64,000 nt of DNA from Zygotorulaspora mrakii (GCF_013402915.1 NC_050726.1:203501-267500); one strand, 5' to 3'; positions 48,825 through 59,284 are shown, counted from the stretch's first letter. The notes: generated by a model from the letters alone, not told the origin. Numbers and translations are program-made.

Positions 48825-51800
48825 ATGTTCAAGCTGCAAGTCGTGCTGGTACCACCAAGCTTACAGAATGCGGCTACCCCATTCGGATTCGCTTCAAGTA
48901 CAGCAGACTCTTCTCAATTACTTGCGACAGCTCCCTTGATGAGTACAGGAGTACAACGAAATGGAGACACGACATTACCCTATCAGTCAGGTATCAATCC
49001 GGCTAATACAAGTATATTCCCAAGTCATGTGGCCCAGATTAAGAGTAGAAAATTTCTACATTTCACGAAATCCGCTAATTCTTTGTTGGAGCTATCATAT
49101 GAAATTATAGAGAAATGTAACAAAATGTATCCTAGCTTAGATGAAGAAATTGAAATTTTAAGCTTACAGGATAGCAGTGGATGTGATCTTGATCCCGACT
49201 TTCTTGTAAAAGATGTTTTTAATATCGATAATACTGTCCGAGTAATTTTGAAGAATGAGCTTAACATTGATGATTCTACTCCAGTATCTCTTTACAGAAG
49301 CGATAAGAAAAAGTCAAAAAGACAAAAATTGAGTAACCAATCATCGCAATCGCAAATTTCAGAACCCTCGATCTCCTTAAACAATGGTGGAATCTTGAAA
49401 ATTGCAAAAAAAAGAGCTTCAGTATCGGGAATTAGACATCCAACCAACACAAATATGAGAATTTCTACACCATTGGCTCATCAAATATATCCTCCACCTC
49501 AAAGCAACTATAGAGCTGTTTCAAATAACTCAGAAGATGAGGAGACAGGCGAAGATGTTGGTGAAAGGTCCTTCTTACCGCCGCCAACCCAGCCGCAATC
49601 TCCACCTATTCGTATAAGCTCTGGAATTGGTAATTTTAAAAGAATAAGAACAGGCATCGAAGAAGATACTGTGTCGCGATCGGAAACCGTTGACCCTGAT
49701 AAATCAAAGCAACAGCGCCTTTTATCTGGAACGCCAATAGGTTCAACAATGACACCAAATAGAGTCACGCTAACTGGTCAAAGAGTCGTATCTGATAGAC
49801 TTAACAATAACAGTAGTAGGTCAATCTTCTCTGCATCTGCAATTTCGACCAACAGACACACTTCATCTGCTAATGCACGCATTACGTCCGGTATGTTGAG
49901 TATACCAGAACCGAAGATTGCAGAGGTAGAAGAGCAATTAAAAGAAGGCCCTTCAAGCCCAGCATCCATTTTACCTGCTGTTCCAGATCGTATACCTATG
50001 AAAAAACCTTATCACGGAGGAACAAGCAATTTTACCGAGGATGAATATTCGAGTTCTGATGACCAACATACTGATACACAAGCAAAGTCGTTGAGCCAGC
50101 GGCAAACCTCAATTGCTGATAACAATGGCTCTCCTGTCAAGGATACGTCTAATGGCGAAAGTGGATTCCAACACTTTCATTTACCGGAACTTCCAAAGAA
50201 TGCCAAAACAGCTCCAAGAACCCAACGGGAAACATCATTAGAGACAAAAGTTCAAAAAAAGCCTACCAAAGCTCTTATACAGACAAACGAAGAGGAGGAA
50301 CCAACAAGGAAGGAAGCCTTCTCTGAGGATGAAGGTATAGAGGAGGAGGAAGAGCAAAAAGACCAAGAAATGGAATCAGAAATCGGTATAGTTGAGAGCC
50401 AGAGAGCTGATGCAACTGACAGGATAGAATCGGGAGTACTAAGTCAAGAAATTGGAAAAAGTGAGGAAGAAAATGATAATGAGGAGCTAGAAGGAGATGA
50501 CACGGTCCTTATAAATAAAGGTGGGTTGGAGAAAAAATCTCCTGCTACAGCCAACATTCAAAGGGGAGAATTTGTTAGATATATGGAGGGGGATACATCT
50601 GAAATGCCATCATTATATGCAAGAAATGCTCAACTTGATAGCAATCATTCCAAAACGAAGCCGTACACAACAGTGCTATTCAATGATATCGATAATTCAA
50701 AACCAGATCCAAGGAATATCATGCCAAAACGCATACCAAGGAATGCTGCAAGAAAGGCTGCCGAACTACTCTCAGGCAAGCAGATTTCAAAAACTTATTC
50801 TGATGATAAATCCTATTCCTCACCTGAAAGCTCCTCTAGTGGTGTCGAAACTGACGACGCATTCGATGAAGATGAAGAAGAAGATGACGATAGAATTTCT
50901 ATAACTGAAAACAATAGTGTTAGAACTTTGCTTTTACATCCCTTGAAGGAGAAAGTCATTTCCGGTCTTGATCTACCATCTCAAGGGAATTATAACAAGG
51001 ACAAACCCACTAACTTGAGACTTTCAAACACTGTTAGCCAGTATAGCGAGCCTGAACCCCGTTTCGTAGCTGCTGTGAATGACGCCGAACAAAATAGTAA
51101 GAATCAATACAAAGAAAGTTCTGTCAAGCAAGCCAGTGGATCAACAAAAGAAAAAGATGTAGACAATGCAGATCAAGAGGGAAAATCTAACAAGGTGATT
51201 AATAGTAACGAGCCTTCATTCATCTCTCAAAAGATGGATAATAAGGAGCTCGACTCTTACAAACAAAAAGATGTTGAATTCCAAGCTCAAATGCAAGAAA
51301 GGAAGCTGAAAGCTGAGAGGGAAGCCAGGATCAAGGCTGAAAAAGAGGCGAAGTTGAAAGCAGAAAGGGATACCAAGTTACAAGAAGAAAGGGAAACCAA
51401 GTTACAAGAAGAAAAGGAAGCGAAGTTACAAGTTGAAAAGGAAATCAAGTTACGAGTTGAAAAGGAAGCCAAGCTGAAAGCTGAAGAGGACGCCAGAAGC
51501 AAGGCAGAAAAAGCAAAAGCTGAACGAGAGATCAAATCTAAAGCTGAAGAGGAGGCCAAATTAAAAGCAGAAAAAGAGGCCAAGCTAAAAGCTGATAAGG
51601 AGGCCAAGATCAAAGCAGAAAAAGAAGCTAAACTGAAAGCAGAAAGAGAGGCCAAATTAAAAGCAGAAAAAGAGGCCAAGCTGAAAGCTGATAAGGAGGC
51701 CAAGATCAAAGCAGAAAAAGAAGCTAAATTAAAAGCAGAAAAAGAGGCCAAGCTAAAAGCTGATAAGGAGGCCAAGATCAAAGCAGAAAGAGAGGCCAAA

Positions 51801-52796
51801 TTGAAAGCAGAGAAGGAGACCAAGATTAAAGCACAACGAGAGGCCAGATCAAAAGCAGGAAATGAAAAACAGAGACACGATCTCGTGAAAGAAACGGCAG
51901 AAGTATCAAACCCACGCAGTAAAGTTGACATTTCGACAGGAAGCAATACTGCAAAATCTGAAAATCGCAACAATGATTTCAAAGAAACAGATCGTTCCGA
52001 AGATAGCCGAAGTAAAAGTGTTTCCAGTTCCGAGGAGAAAGAAAAGCTCAAGGAACTCAAGGCAAAATTTACTAAAGCAAGGACATATATTCCGGCAGGA
52101 CTTGTTTCTCAAAAAATAAGTCGCTCGGACAGTGGATCATCTGACAACACCACTTCTTCTGAGGAAGAAAGCTCTTCTGAGTCCTCTGACTCTTCATCGG
52201 ACAATGAAGGTTCTTCCAGTTCTAAAAAAGTCAAAAGACTAATTGTTGATACTCCCAAGGGATCCCTGAACACGACAACTAAGAGATCCTTGAACAAAAA
52301 ATTTTCTGGAGTGGAGGATGCTCCTCAGTCTACTCAGAAAGATATATCACCAAGCCAGGCCACTCCTAATAGAGTTCCAATAACAAAACTGATTGATGTC
52401 TCATCACCTATATCCGGTAATACGGGAAGCCCAAAAAACCGCGGTTTGCTTCAGAAGTTGCCCCCAAAAGTACGCCCTTCTCTAAGCTCTTTGTCTGATT
52501 TGGCTTCGAGAGGTGTCCCAGAGGTTAGAGAGAAAGAAGTAAACGCATCTCAATCAGATATGAGTGGTGACAAACGTAAGGAGAATGGCGCTTCTCGTGT
52601 CGATTCAGATTCTAGTTCAGATTCAGATTCAGACTCCGACTCCGACTCCGATTCAATTGATTCGGACAGTGATGGCTCCTCATCCTCCGAAGAGAGCAGC
52701 TTCATTAGTGCGAAGTCAGCCAACATAGCTCTTGGAAAGAAGAAAAAAAACGGCGGAGGGTTTGCATCATTAATAAAAGACTCCAAAAGAGCTTAA
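48825..52796 (+). CDS. NET1: Net1/Tof2-type nucleolar scaffold
   Basis: Nucleolar protein; Net1 anchors Cdc14 and Sir2 (RENT complex) and Tof2 acts at the rDNA fork barrier. The 1323-residue protein (Net1 1189, Tof2 771) begins [12 protein letters not shown], close to yeast Net1. The conserved N-terminal domain (about 60-150) contains [19 protein letters not shown] and [13 protein letters not shown]. The middle is disordered with acidic runs (about 505-560, 685-700). A [12 protein letters not shown] helical repeat covers about residues 826-1015. The C-terminus has Ser/Asp tracts (1265-1290) and ends [19 protein letters not shown]. One copy for the duplicated pair NET1 (YJL076W) and TOF2 (YKR010C). 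It converges with SMC3, 126 bp apart. Confidence 0.9.
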   Translation: MFKLQVVLVPPSLQNAATPFGFASSTADSSQLLATAPLMSTGVQRNGDTTLPYQSGINPANTSIFPSHVAQIKSRKFLHFTKSANSLLELSYEIIEKCNKMYPSLDEEIEILSLQDSSGCDLDPDFLVKDVFNIDNTVRVILKNELNIDDSTPVSLYRSDKKKSKRQKLSNQSSQSQISEPSISLNNGGILKIAKKRASVSGIRHPTNTNMRISTPLAHQIYPPPQSNYRAVSNNSEDEETGEDVGERSFLPPPTQPQSPPIRISSGIGNFKRIRTGIEEDTVSRSETVDPDKSKQQRLLSGTPIGSTMTPNRVTLTGQRVVSDRLNNNSSRSIFSASAISTNRHTSSANARITSGMLSIPEPKIAEVEEQLKEGPSSPASILPAVPDRIPMKKPYHGGTSNFTEDEYSSSDDQHTDTQAKSLSQRQTSIADNNGSPVKDTSNGESGFQHFHLPELPKNAKTAPRTQRETSLETKVQKKPTKALIQTNEEEEPTRKEAFSEDEGIEEEEEQKDQEMESEIGIVESQRADATDRIESGVLSQEIGKSEEENDNEELEGDDTVLINKGGLEKKSPATANIQRGEFVRYMEGDTSEMPSLYARNAQLDSNHSKTKPYTTVLFNDIDNSKPDPRNIMPKRIPRNAARKAAELLSGKQISKTYSDDKSYSSPESSSSGVETDDAFDEDEEEDDDRISITENNSVRTLLLHPLKEKVISGLDLPSQGNYNKDKPTNLRLSNTVSQYSEPEPRFVAAVNDAEQNSKNQYKESSVKQASGSTKEKDVDNADQEGKSNKVINSNEPSFISQKMDNKELDSYKQKDVEFQAQMQERKLKAEREARIKAEKEAKLKAERDTKLQEERETKLQEEKEAKLQVEKEIKLRVEKEAKLKAEEDARSKAEKAKAEREIKSKAEEEAKLKAEKEAKLKADKEAKIKAEKEAKLKAEREAKLKAEKEAKLKADKEAKIKAEKEAKLKAEKEAKLKADKEAKIKAEREAKLKAEKETKIKAQREARSKAGNEKQRHDLVKETAEVSNPRSKVDISTGSNTAKSENRNNDFKETDRSEDSRSKSVSSSEEKEKLKELKAKFTKARTYIPAGLVSQKISRSDSGSSDNTTSSEEESSSESSDSSSDNEGSSSSKKVKRLIVDTPKGSLNTTTKRSLNKKFSGVEDAPQSTQKDISPSQATPNRVPITKLIDVSSPISGNTGSPKNRGLLQKLPPKVRPSLSSLSDLASRGVPEVREKEVNASQSDMSGDKRKENGASRVDSDSSSDSDSDSDSDSDSIDSDSDGSSSSEESSFISAKSANIALGKKKKNGGGFASLIKDSKRA
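51301..51870 (+). repeat. 24-bp (8-residue) coding repeat in NET1
   Basis: About 23 successive 24-bp units encode KAEKEAKL variants ([16 protein letters not shown]). The early units (51301-51500) are diverged. Later ones are near-identical in larger blocks: a stretch of about 70 bp recurs from near 51560, 51656 and 51728, that is at offsets of 96 and 72 bp (four and three units). The charge pattern predicts a long single alpha-helix. Confidence 0.85.
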
Positions 52797-52922
52797 TTTG
52801 TAGCATTTTAATTAACTTGACTAATTCTATATCTCTAAAGTTTATCTAGTTAATTTCCAAGATAATCAGAAATATTATATTTTGAATTTTTGAGACTAGC
52901 AAATGTTTAATACTGGAGATTT

Positions 52923-55900
52923 CTAGTTTTCCGCAAATTTATTATTACCGCTCAGGAAATTAATTGCATCTTCTCGATCCACTTCAACAACTGTTGAGAT
53001 TTTATTCTCATATTTGACACGAAAAAACGTATCTGCTACCTGTAGCATATCAGTTCTGAAAGTAGTACAAATAAACTGAGCATTCCTTGATAAGTCTTTG
53101 ATTATATTAGCGACTGCGGTCCTATATTGCTTATCCAAAGCAGCATCTACTTCATCAAACAAATAAAATGGAGCAGGATCCACCATTTGAATCGCTAAAA
53201 TAAGAGCAACTGCACAAACGGTTTTCTGGCCACCACTTAATTGTTCGACATGAAGTTGCTCATTCTTTTTTGAATTGAATGATACAGAAATGGATACTCC
53301 GCTATATGCTGACTCTATTTGAGAAGGATTCTCGTCCATATTAACATCGTTGTCTTTATCACTCTCAGAAGCACGGTGAATCAGAAGTTTAGCTGCACCT
53401 TTGGGCACCAATTTTTCAAAGACATTTGAAAAATTTTCGGAAACTTTTTTAAAGGTGAGGTCAACAGCAGTGACTTTTTGCTGCTGTAATTTAGCTATTA
53501 GGTTTTGAATCGAGCTTTTAGATTCTTCGAGCTCAACTGTTCTCTCTTCAAGCTCGGTCCTTTTCTCATGAAACCTCTTGTAGTTCTCGAAAGCTCTCTT
53601 ATTGACATTTTTAAGGCCTGAAATTTTTCCGGTTACGGAGTTTAGCTTCTTGAGGAGCTCTTCACTTGATAAGCCATCGAATTCGTTTAGTGCATCTTCA
53701 GGCAGAAGTCCAATTTCCCTAATTTTCTGCTGTAGCTCTTCACGTCGGGATGCTAGAGTTGTTTTTTTAATCATTGACTTTTCAGCGTTCTTTTGGAACG
53801 TCTCCAATTTCTTCAATAGCAATGCTTGCTGACTGTTGGCCTTATCCAATAGTTTCTCATTATTTTTTTTCTCTCCTTTCAAAGAATCTAGCTCATTCTT
53901 AAGGTTAGTTACTTCCATACTGCAGTTATCCCTTTCATGTTCCAATTGTTTCCTTTCAAGAACCGAAGATCGTACCTCGTCTTTTAAATCTGTTATGAAT
54001 AAGTCACCAACGTCCGATTTCTTGGAGTTCAACTCTTTTTGTTGTGGCAAAAGCTTAGAATTCAATTCGGCATTTAAAATGTCTATATTGGTAGTTAAAC
54101 CTTGAAGAGCTTCTGACGTAATATTAATGCTATTCTGGACCTGTTTTATCGTTTCCGTTAGATCATTCAGTTCTTTTTGTTGTACCGCAGATAGTTCATT
54201 ATCTAAGTTACGATCCAAGTCAGACATAAAATCGTTCATTTTTTCTTCCTTTAGTTTGATGTTTGTCAGCGTTTTTTCAAGTTTAGTTGTTAAAGACACA
54301 TCTGATTCCTCAAGAAATATTTTTTCACTCTTCTTATTATTGAGCTTTGCTCTCAAAGTATCTACAGTAGCAACGATGTTCTCTTTTTTGCTGTATAATC
54401 TCCTAATTGATCCGTTGATGCTATCAACTTCACTATCCGAATCTTTTATTTTTTCTCTTATTCTTTCAAGTTCACTGATGACGTTAATTTGTTGGGTTCT
54501 TGAGTTTTTGAGACTTCTTAAAGAATCAAGTCTTGTTTTCTTATGTTGCTCATGATACCCACCTGTCAACACACCCCTTTGGTCAGCCCTGTCACCATCT
54601 AAAGTAATAGCATTCAATTTGAATCTTTTAGCTATCCGTGCACCTTGTCCTAAATCTTTGACCACAATTGCTTTTCCAAATACATGTTTCACTGCCTTTT
54701 CAAACCGAGCATCATATTTTATTTTTTTCAACAAAGGTGTACAGGAGGAAGATTGCTCGTTTGGGGGATAACTGACATTTGGATCATTGAAAATCCTGTT
54801 TAAGGGCATGACAGTAACTCTACCACCTTTCATTCTGTAAAGTTCCTTAAGGAGTAAAGATGCGGTTTCATCAGTATCGACGACAATGTGGAATAATGAA
54901 TTCCCGCCAACAACTTCTGCACACATTTTATACTTGTCGCTGACTTTTATAAGTTCACCAAGAGTTCCATAAACTTTCCCTTCCGGCAATTTAAGCTTTT
55001 CTGTTATTTCTTTGACACTCGAAATTCCATTAGCTAAACTTCTACTCATGGTCTCGTCAACGCTCCTTTCGGAGATACTGACATTCTCTGAAACTGTCTC
55101 GAAGACTGTTTGTAGTCTCTGTTCTGACCTCCATAGCTCCTTCCTTTCATCAATCTTCTTACCATATTCCTCTTTTAATGCCAGCAATTCTCTTTCTAAA
55201 TCTTCTAATTCGGCAACTATTCCTCCACCTTGGATAGAATCACTTAAATCTTCTATTTCTTCATCTAATACTTCAAGTTTGGCATTTATATCATTCTTGT
55301 CATTGGATAGTTGAGCCTGCAAATTCTTCAAACTTGTGAGAGTTGAATTTAACTCATTTAATTCATTTTCAATCCAAGCATTGCGTTCTTCTTTTGTTGT
55401 AAACCTAGCATACTTTCCCTTCTTTAGCAGCAAATCTCGTTGCTTTTCTTTCAATTGAACCAATTGCATCTTCAAACTGATTTCATCTTTACTTAGCTCT
55501 TCAAAACGAGGTGATATTTTCTGCAACTGATTCTGCTTTTTTGCGATAATTTCATTCAGGTACTCCAAATTTTTGCCATCAATAACAGCTTGCTCATCAT
55601 TTGCCTTTACTTGTCTTTGTAGATCACTTATTTTCACGATGAGCGCAGCAATTTCATTATTAAGATCATTTAATCTAGTCGTGGCTTGCGAGAGCTCTGT
55701 GGTACCCTTTATCTTGAGGGTTGATTCCATATTTTGCAATTTTCGGGATATTTGAGCAATCACGTCCTCCCTCTTATCTAACTCCTCAATATATTGCTCA
55801 GATGAATGCAGAGTGGAATTGTAATCTCCATCAAGTCTCTCAATTTCATTGATGACATCATTCAGTTCCCTGTCGTACAAATTGAATTGATAACACTTAC

Positions 55901-56576
55901 GATTCTTGTCAAGTGAATTGAATTTTTCCAACTCTTTTTTCTCTTCCTCCATTTCGTTAAGCTTACCATTTAGCTCTTCCATCTCGCTTGAAATCTGTGA
56001 TCTTTTGCGTTCGGTTTCATCCATTTTCTTTAATGACGCCCTCAACTTTATTTCGAACGATTTTGCTCCTACGACATCTTCAAGCAATTGGAGCCTTTCT
56101 TTGTCCTTGGCATTTGTCAATGCAATAATCCGTCCTTGAGGAACAATGTTGTACGGATTGCTCATCGAAAACCCTGCACTTTCGAGCATTCGAAACACAT
56201 CACCTTTGGTCACATTACGATCGTTCAGTTGATAATCGTCTTTTTTCAAACCAACGGTTCTTCTAACGAATGTCTCGTCATCCCCCCTTGGAGACACACC
56301 TGACGGTAGTATCATTCTGTGCTCGGGATCATGGAACACAATTTCCACTGATGCGCTCATAACTGATCCTGATCCCTGATGGATCAAACCTTGCCTCTCC
56401 TCCCTTTTCAAATTAGAATAGTCATCACTCAACACAAACCTGATTGCTGCAAAAAAATTCGATTTGCCCGATCCATTAGACCCAATAACTATATTATGAT
56501 GCGGCGAGAAGTTATCAATAACAGTCTCATTACGATATGTCTTGAATCCTTTTATGACAACCCTTTTGATGTACAT
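52923..56576 (-). CDS. SMC3: Smc3 cohesin ATPase
   Basis: Core cohesin subunit that pairs with Smc1; the ATPase head entraps sister chromatids. The protein has 1217 residues (S. cerevisiae 1230). Walker A GSNGSGKS is at 32-39, followed by the two long coiled coils around a hinge (about 500-680; GDRADQRGVLTGGY is visible). The ABC signature LSGGQ starts at L1113, and Walker B YLFDEVDAALD comes shortly after. The start ATG (MYIKRVVIKGFKTYRNETV) is conserved. Two MCB boxes lie 139-165 bp upstream, fitting G1/S expression. Confidence 0.98.
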   Translation of the reverse strand: MYIKRVVIKGFKTYRNETVIDNFSPHHNIVIGSNGSGKSNFFAAIRFVLSDDYSNLKREERQGLIHQGSGSVMSASVEIVFHDPEHRMILPSGVSPRGDDETFVRRTVGLKKDDYQLNDRNVTKGDVFRMLESAGFSMSNPYNIVPQGRIIALTNAKDKERLQLLEDVVGAKSFEIKLRASLKKMDETERKRSQISSEMEELNGKLNEMEEEKKELEKFNSLDKNRKCYQFNLYDRELNDVINEIERLDGDYNSTLHSSEQYIEELDKREDVIAQISRKLQNMESTLKIKGTTELSQATTRLNDLNNEIAALIVKISDLQRQVKANDEQAVIDGKNLEYLNEIIAKKQNQLQKISPRFEELSKDEISLKMQLVQLKEKQRDLLLKKGKYARFTTKEERNAWIENELNELNSTLTSLKNLQAQLSNDKNDINAKLEVLDEEIEDLSDSIQGGGIVAELEDLERELLALKEEYGKKIDERKELWRSEQRLQTVFETVSENVSISERSVDETMSRSLANGISSVKEITEKLKLPEGKVYGTLGELIKVSDKYKMCAEVVGGNSLFHIVVDTDETASLLLKELYRMKGGRVTVMPLNRIFNDPNVSYPPNEQSSSCTPLLKKIKYDARFEKAVKHVFGKAIVVKDLGQGARIAKRFKLNAITLDGDRADQRGVLTGGYHEQHKKTRLDSLRSLKNSRTQQINVISELERIREKIKDSDSEVDSINGSIRRLYSKKENIVATVDTLRAKLNNKKSEKIFLEESDVSLTTKLEKTLTNIKLKEEKMNDFMSDLDRNLDNELSAVQQKELNDLTETIKQVQNSINITSEALQGLTTNIDILNAELNSKLLPQQKELNSKKSDVGDLFITDLKDEVRSSVLERKQLEHERDNCSMEVTNLKNELDSLKGEKKNNEKLLDKANSQQALLLKKLETFQKNAEKSMIKKTTLASRREELQQKIREIGLLPEDALNEFDGLSSEELLKKLNSVTGKISGLKNVNKRAFENYKRFHEKRTELEERTVELEESKSSIQNLIAKLQQQKVTAVDLTFKKVSENFSNVFEKLVPKGAAKLLIHRASESDKDNDVNMDENPSQIESAYSGVSISVSFNSKKNEQLHVEQLSGGQKTVCAVALILAIQMVDPAPFYLFDEVDAALDKQYRTAVANIIKDLSRNAQFICTTFRTDMLQVADTFFRVKYENKISTVVEVDREDAINFLSGNNKFAEN

Positions 56577-56714
56577 CTAGGTCGGGACAATAGATTTGAG
56601 ACGAAACTGTTGATGCTTTCAGAAACTAACTGACCGAATGTGCTCCTGGCTAGCTCGTTTCAAACCAATATGTTTATATCATTTTGACTTGTTTTATTAT
56701 TCTCGTGTTACGCT

Positions 56715-56741
56715 ACGCGTCAAGAAAAAAATATTACGCGT
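56715..56741. promoter_or_regulatory. Pair of MCB boxes upstream of SMC3
   Basis: ACGCGT at 56715-56720 and again at 56736-56741, each extended to ACGCGTC. MCB boxes are bound by MBF (Mbp1-Swi6), and cohesin genes in yeast peak at G1/S. Distance and pairing fit a working element for SMC3. Confidence 0.7.
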
Positions 56742-56883
56742 CACCCCGAAATTGGCTTCTTCTTGGCTACAACAGAGCTTACAATATCCTAACAATCGAA
56801 AAAAAATTCATCATACAATGGCTTCATGGGATTCAGAACAACTACAACCACTTCGCTGGTTTTTAAGACCATCCAAAAAATAA

Positions 56884-57022
56884 TGGTTGCTAAGAGATTC
56901 GAACTCTTGCATCTTACGATACCTGAGGATTCCTAGTGTTACAGTTTGCTGCACACAAGATTCGAACCAAGGTACTGAATGAATCTTGAATCAGGCGCCT
57001 TAGACCGCTCGGCCAAACAACC
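56884..57022 (-). tRNA. tRNA-Leu (anticodon CAA) with a 57-nt intron
   Basis: Exon 1 is 57022-56985 (GGTTGTTTGGCCGAGCGGTC..., ending TTCAAG) and exon 2 is 56927-56884 (CTCAGGTATC...CTTAGCAACCA), both close to yeast tRNA-Leu(CAA). The intron, 56984-56928, sits one base 3' of the anticodon, the canonical place. It is longer than the roughly 32-nt intron of S. cerevisiae. The long variable arm and the T loop GAGTTCGAATC (56896-56906) are intact. A T6 terminator follows on the minus strand (56875-56880). Confidence 0.96.
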
Positions 57023-57096
57023 ATTTTAATTTGATTGAGAGAAGACCGGGTTAGCTGGTTATACTTTTGAGGCTCCATCACACTTTGAATTTCGGT

Positions 57097-57346
57097 TGTA
57101 TTCATCGTAATAATCGTAATTATCGTAGTGCATGATACATGTGAAGCGAGAACTATAAAAGAGATCAGCGGCTATCAGCTATTATTGTTAGCTATTACTC
57201 TTACTTTTAACTAAAAGGAGAGTAGAAGTGTTCAATCAGAGTACGTTATATATTACTATAAGCTTTTATTCCTTTAGTTTATTACAAACAGAGGAAAGTC
57301 GACACAGGAGTATTACCTCGAATAAACACTAGGATAACTCCGAACA
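57097..57346 (-). repeat. Candidate LTR remnant
   Basis: About 250 bp bounded by TGTATTC on one side and CGAACA on the other (TGT...ACA ends), starting 75 bp from the tRNA-Leu 5' end, the usual insertion zone of Ty1/copia elements. It directly follows, in the minus-strand sense, the pol relic. Against it: no 5-bp target duplication is visible, and the ends are only roughly inverted. Confidence 0.3.
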
Positions 57347-57347
57347 G

Positions 57348-57657
57348 TTATCTAAAGATTATTCGGTTAATTGAATCAGAGCTCCACAAAAGAATACACG
57401 GTTTTCTTATAACTTGACTATTTATGTTACCATTGCCGTAGATAAGCTCCTCGTGATGTACTTTTTGAGCAAGCGGGTTTCCCTCGTGCAGAGGGTTTAA
57501 GTGAACTTCGGAGTTGTTGGCACTAGTTTGGTACCTGACTGTTCGCACTTATTGAAGCATCAGGCAGGACCACGAGGGGGAATTTTCACCGTCAGTACAT
57601 TATTTCCAGTCCCATAGTACCTACAGAACAACTGTTATTTCTTGTTCCATGCCATAG
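57348..57657 (-). mobile_element. Decayed Ty1/copia pol (RNase H) fragment
   Basis: Minus-strand blocks appear in the order and spacing of Ty1 RNase H, but in shifting frames with stops: LWHGTRN (57637-57657; compare IWNTRD), LVVLPDAS (57553-57576; compare LVVISDAS, with the catalytic Asp), SQVPN (57526-57540; compare SQIGN), TSANNSEVH (57501-57527; compare TSTTEAEIH) and KP...SDS (57372-57404; compare KP...TDS). A deletion of about 60 bp must separate SQVPN from TSANNSEVH. It lies upstream of a tRNA gene as Ty1-like elements do. Non-functional. Confidence 0.65.
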
Positions 57658-58027
57658 ACTCCTTCGTAGTCAGATTCCTGAATTGTAAACGTCTCGCGAT
57701 AGATTATCATCCGATATATTTTCAGGATCGATTGATATCTTTTGTTGAGCTCCATCCGACTTCAATTATTTTGTTGCACAGACCGATTGTCTCGTTTCTG
57801 ATTTTAATAAGTCATCTCTTTCATATATCTGACTTCTCTCGCAATATCGATCTATATTTCAACATAATCCAAATAATTAACGGGTGTGCGTATTAAACTT
57901 ATGAATTTACTTATTTGTATATTAACCTTTTTCCCTGTCTTGCCTGCGGTCTATTATGAATGTATATGTATATCTTCTATCGAAAGCACTGGTCTATTTT
58001 TAAGACAAACACAAAGATATTCTGAGG

Positions 58028-59284
58028 TTATGCTGCCACTGGGTTTGCCCATTGAAGAACGTAAATAGCCGCAGACACAACAACTATGCTTACTGGTAAA
58101 CTTAGCACAACATATCCCCAGAATAGGACATTAGACATTTCAGCTTCGAAAAATTCGTTCAGTTGCGTAATCTGAGTTAATTGAATAGCGGGTGGCGATA
58201 CCGTTAGCAAGAAACCAACAACCAAGAAAATTGGATCATCGAGGATACTAACATTGATGTATTTCACAGCAATAGTGATCACGGGCAGAAGGAAACATGA
58301 TGGCAAAATCATACGACCAACGATGGAACCAATGATCAATTTATTATGATTGTGACTCTTTGGGAAAGTTTCCTCGTTTGGATGTAAATTTGAACCTAGC
58401 ACGATTAAAATCAGTGGGATTGAAACTGAACCCAACTGACTCACTGCCTCCGAGAACGTATTGTTGATGAATCCGCTCTTGTGGAACAGTTCATGTTGAA
58501 CAGGGGGGATAGCGGCAACCAACACGGAGACAATCATAGAGTAAAGTGGTGGATTCAAATAGCTCCTGACCTTGTGATAGGAATTCTTTATCTTCAACCA
58601 TATCTTTAAATGAAAGGAATCGGAATGGATTCCGAAATCTTGGCCCAAGTCATCGGTGGAAATATCTTCTCTCTGCTGTGTTTCTAGGTGAGCTTGGATT
58701 TGGGATGGTGGCATATGTTGATGATTTTCCCCGGACCATCTCATCAACTTGTTGTAACCCCAGCTCCATCTCAACATTTGTCCGATTTGCTGGAAGATAA
58801 GCAGATATAAAATACCCCTTGATGCAACACTATCTCTGTTATCATTAGGAACCTGATCCCAGGTCAACCCCGGCAGAGAATAGGCGAGAGATAGTGTCAA
58901 AGAGACGGGTAGCGAATTACTATTACCGAATATCGAATTAGCAACAACAAAATTACTCTCGTCTCTATCCAACCTCAAAAATCTTGACACAATTTTACCT
59001 GAAAAGAAGGAGATACCAGTGCTGACAGCGAAGAACAACGGAATGATGGAAATCTCCAAAATCTTGGCCATCGACAGAGATCTAGCCAACTTGCTGAAAA
59101 TCAGACATGGTGTGAACAGGTCCACATTCAATGCAGATATAATCTTTTGACCCTTCTTAGGCAACAGCCCCGACTTAGCACTCCAGAATCCGGCAAAAGA
59201 TATTATAACGACCTGAAGCACGGACTCAAATACAAGATACGCTAAATGGCCGAACGCAAACTGCTCCTCAGCACTAGCAGACAT
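58028..59284 (-). CDS. Auxin-efflux-carrier-like membrane transporter (YBR287W type)
   Basis: Fungal member of the auxin efflux carrier (PIN-like) family; the S. cerevisiae match, YBR287W (427 residues), is an ER protein of unknown substrate. 418 residues with about ten membrane spans in two blocks separated by a hydrophilic loop (about 190-245). Conserved stretches include SALNVDLFTPCLIFSKLARSLS, VVANSIFGNSNSLPVSL (the crossover region typical of the family) and GRMILPSCFLLP. The start ATG gives MSASAEEQFAFGHL. In S. cerevisiae it is beside APE3; here JEM1 lies between them. Confidence 0.88.
   Translation of the reverse strand: MSASAEEQFAFGHLAYLVFESVLQVVIISFAGFWSAKSGLLPKKGQKIISALNVDLFTPCLIFSKLARSLSMAKILEISIIPLFFAVSTGISFFSGKIVSRFLRLDRDESNFVVANSIFGNSNSLPVSLTLSLAYSLPGLTWDQVPNDNRDSVASRGILYLLIFQQIGQMLRWSWGYNKLMRWSGENHQHMPPSQIQAHLETQQREDISTDDLGQDFGIHSDSFHLKIWLKIKNSYHKVRSYLNPPLYSMIVSVLVAAIPPVQHELFHKSGFINNTFSEAVSQLGSVSIPLILIVLGSNLHPNEETFPKSHNHNKLIIGSIVGRMILPSCFLLPVITIAVKYINVSILDDPIFLVVGFLLTVSPPAIQLTQITQLNEFFEAEMSNVLFWGYVVLSLPVSIVVVSAAIYVLQWANPVAA

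Larger units (their letters stand above)
57023..58027. other. 1.0 kb region between tRNA-Leu and the carrier gene
   Basis: No intact gene. It contains a candidate solo LTR (57097-57346) and a decayed Ty1/copia reverse transcriptase/RNase H fragment (57348-57657). The rest, to 58027, is AT-rich; the minus-strand frame near 57690-57770 may continue the same relic. Confidence 0.6.

Noticed and set aside
51287..52060. 257-codon open frame antisense to the NET1 repeat
   Set aside because: It is the low-complexity mirror of the KAEKEAKL repeat (Ser/Ala/Phe/Leu), which lacks stops by composition only.
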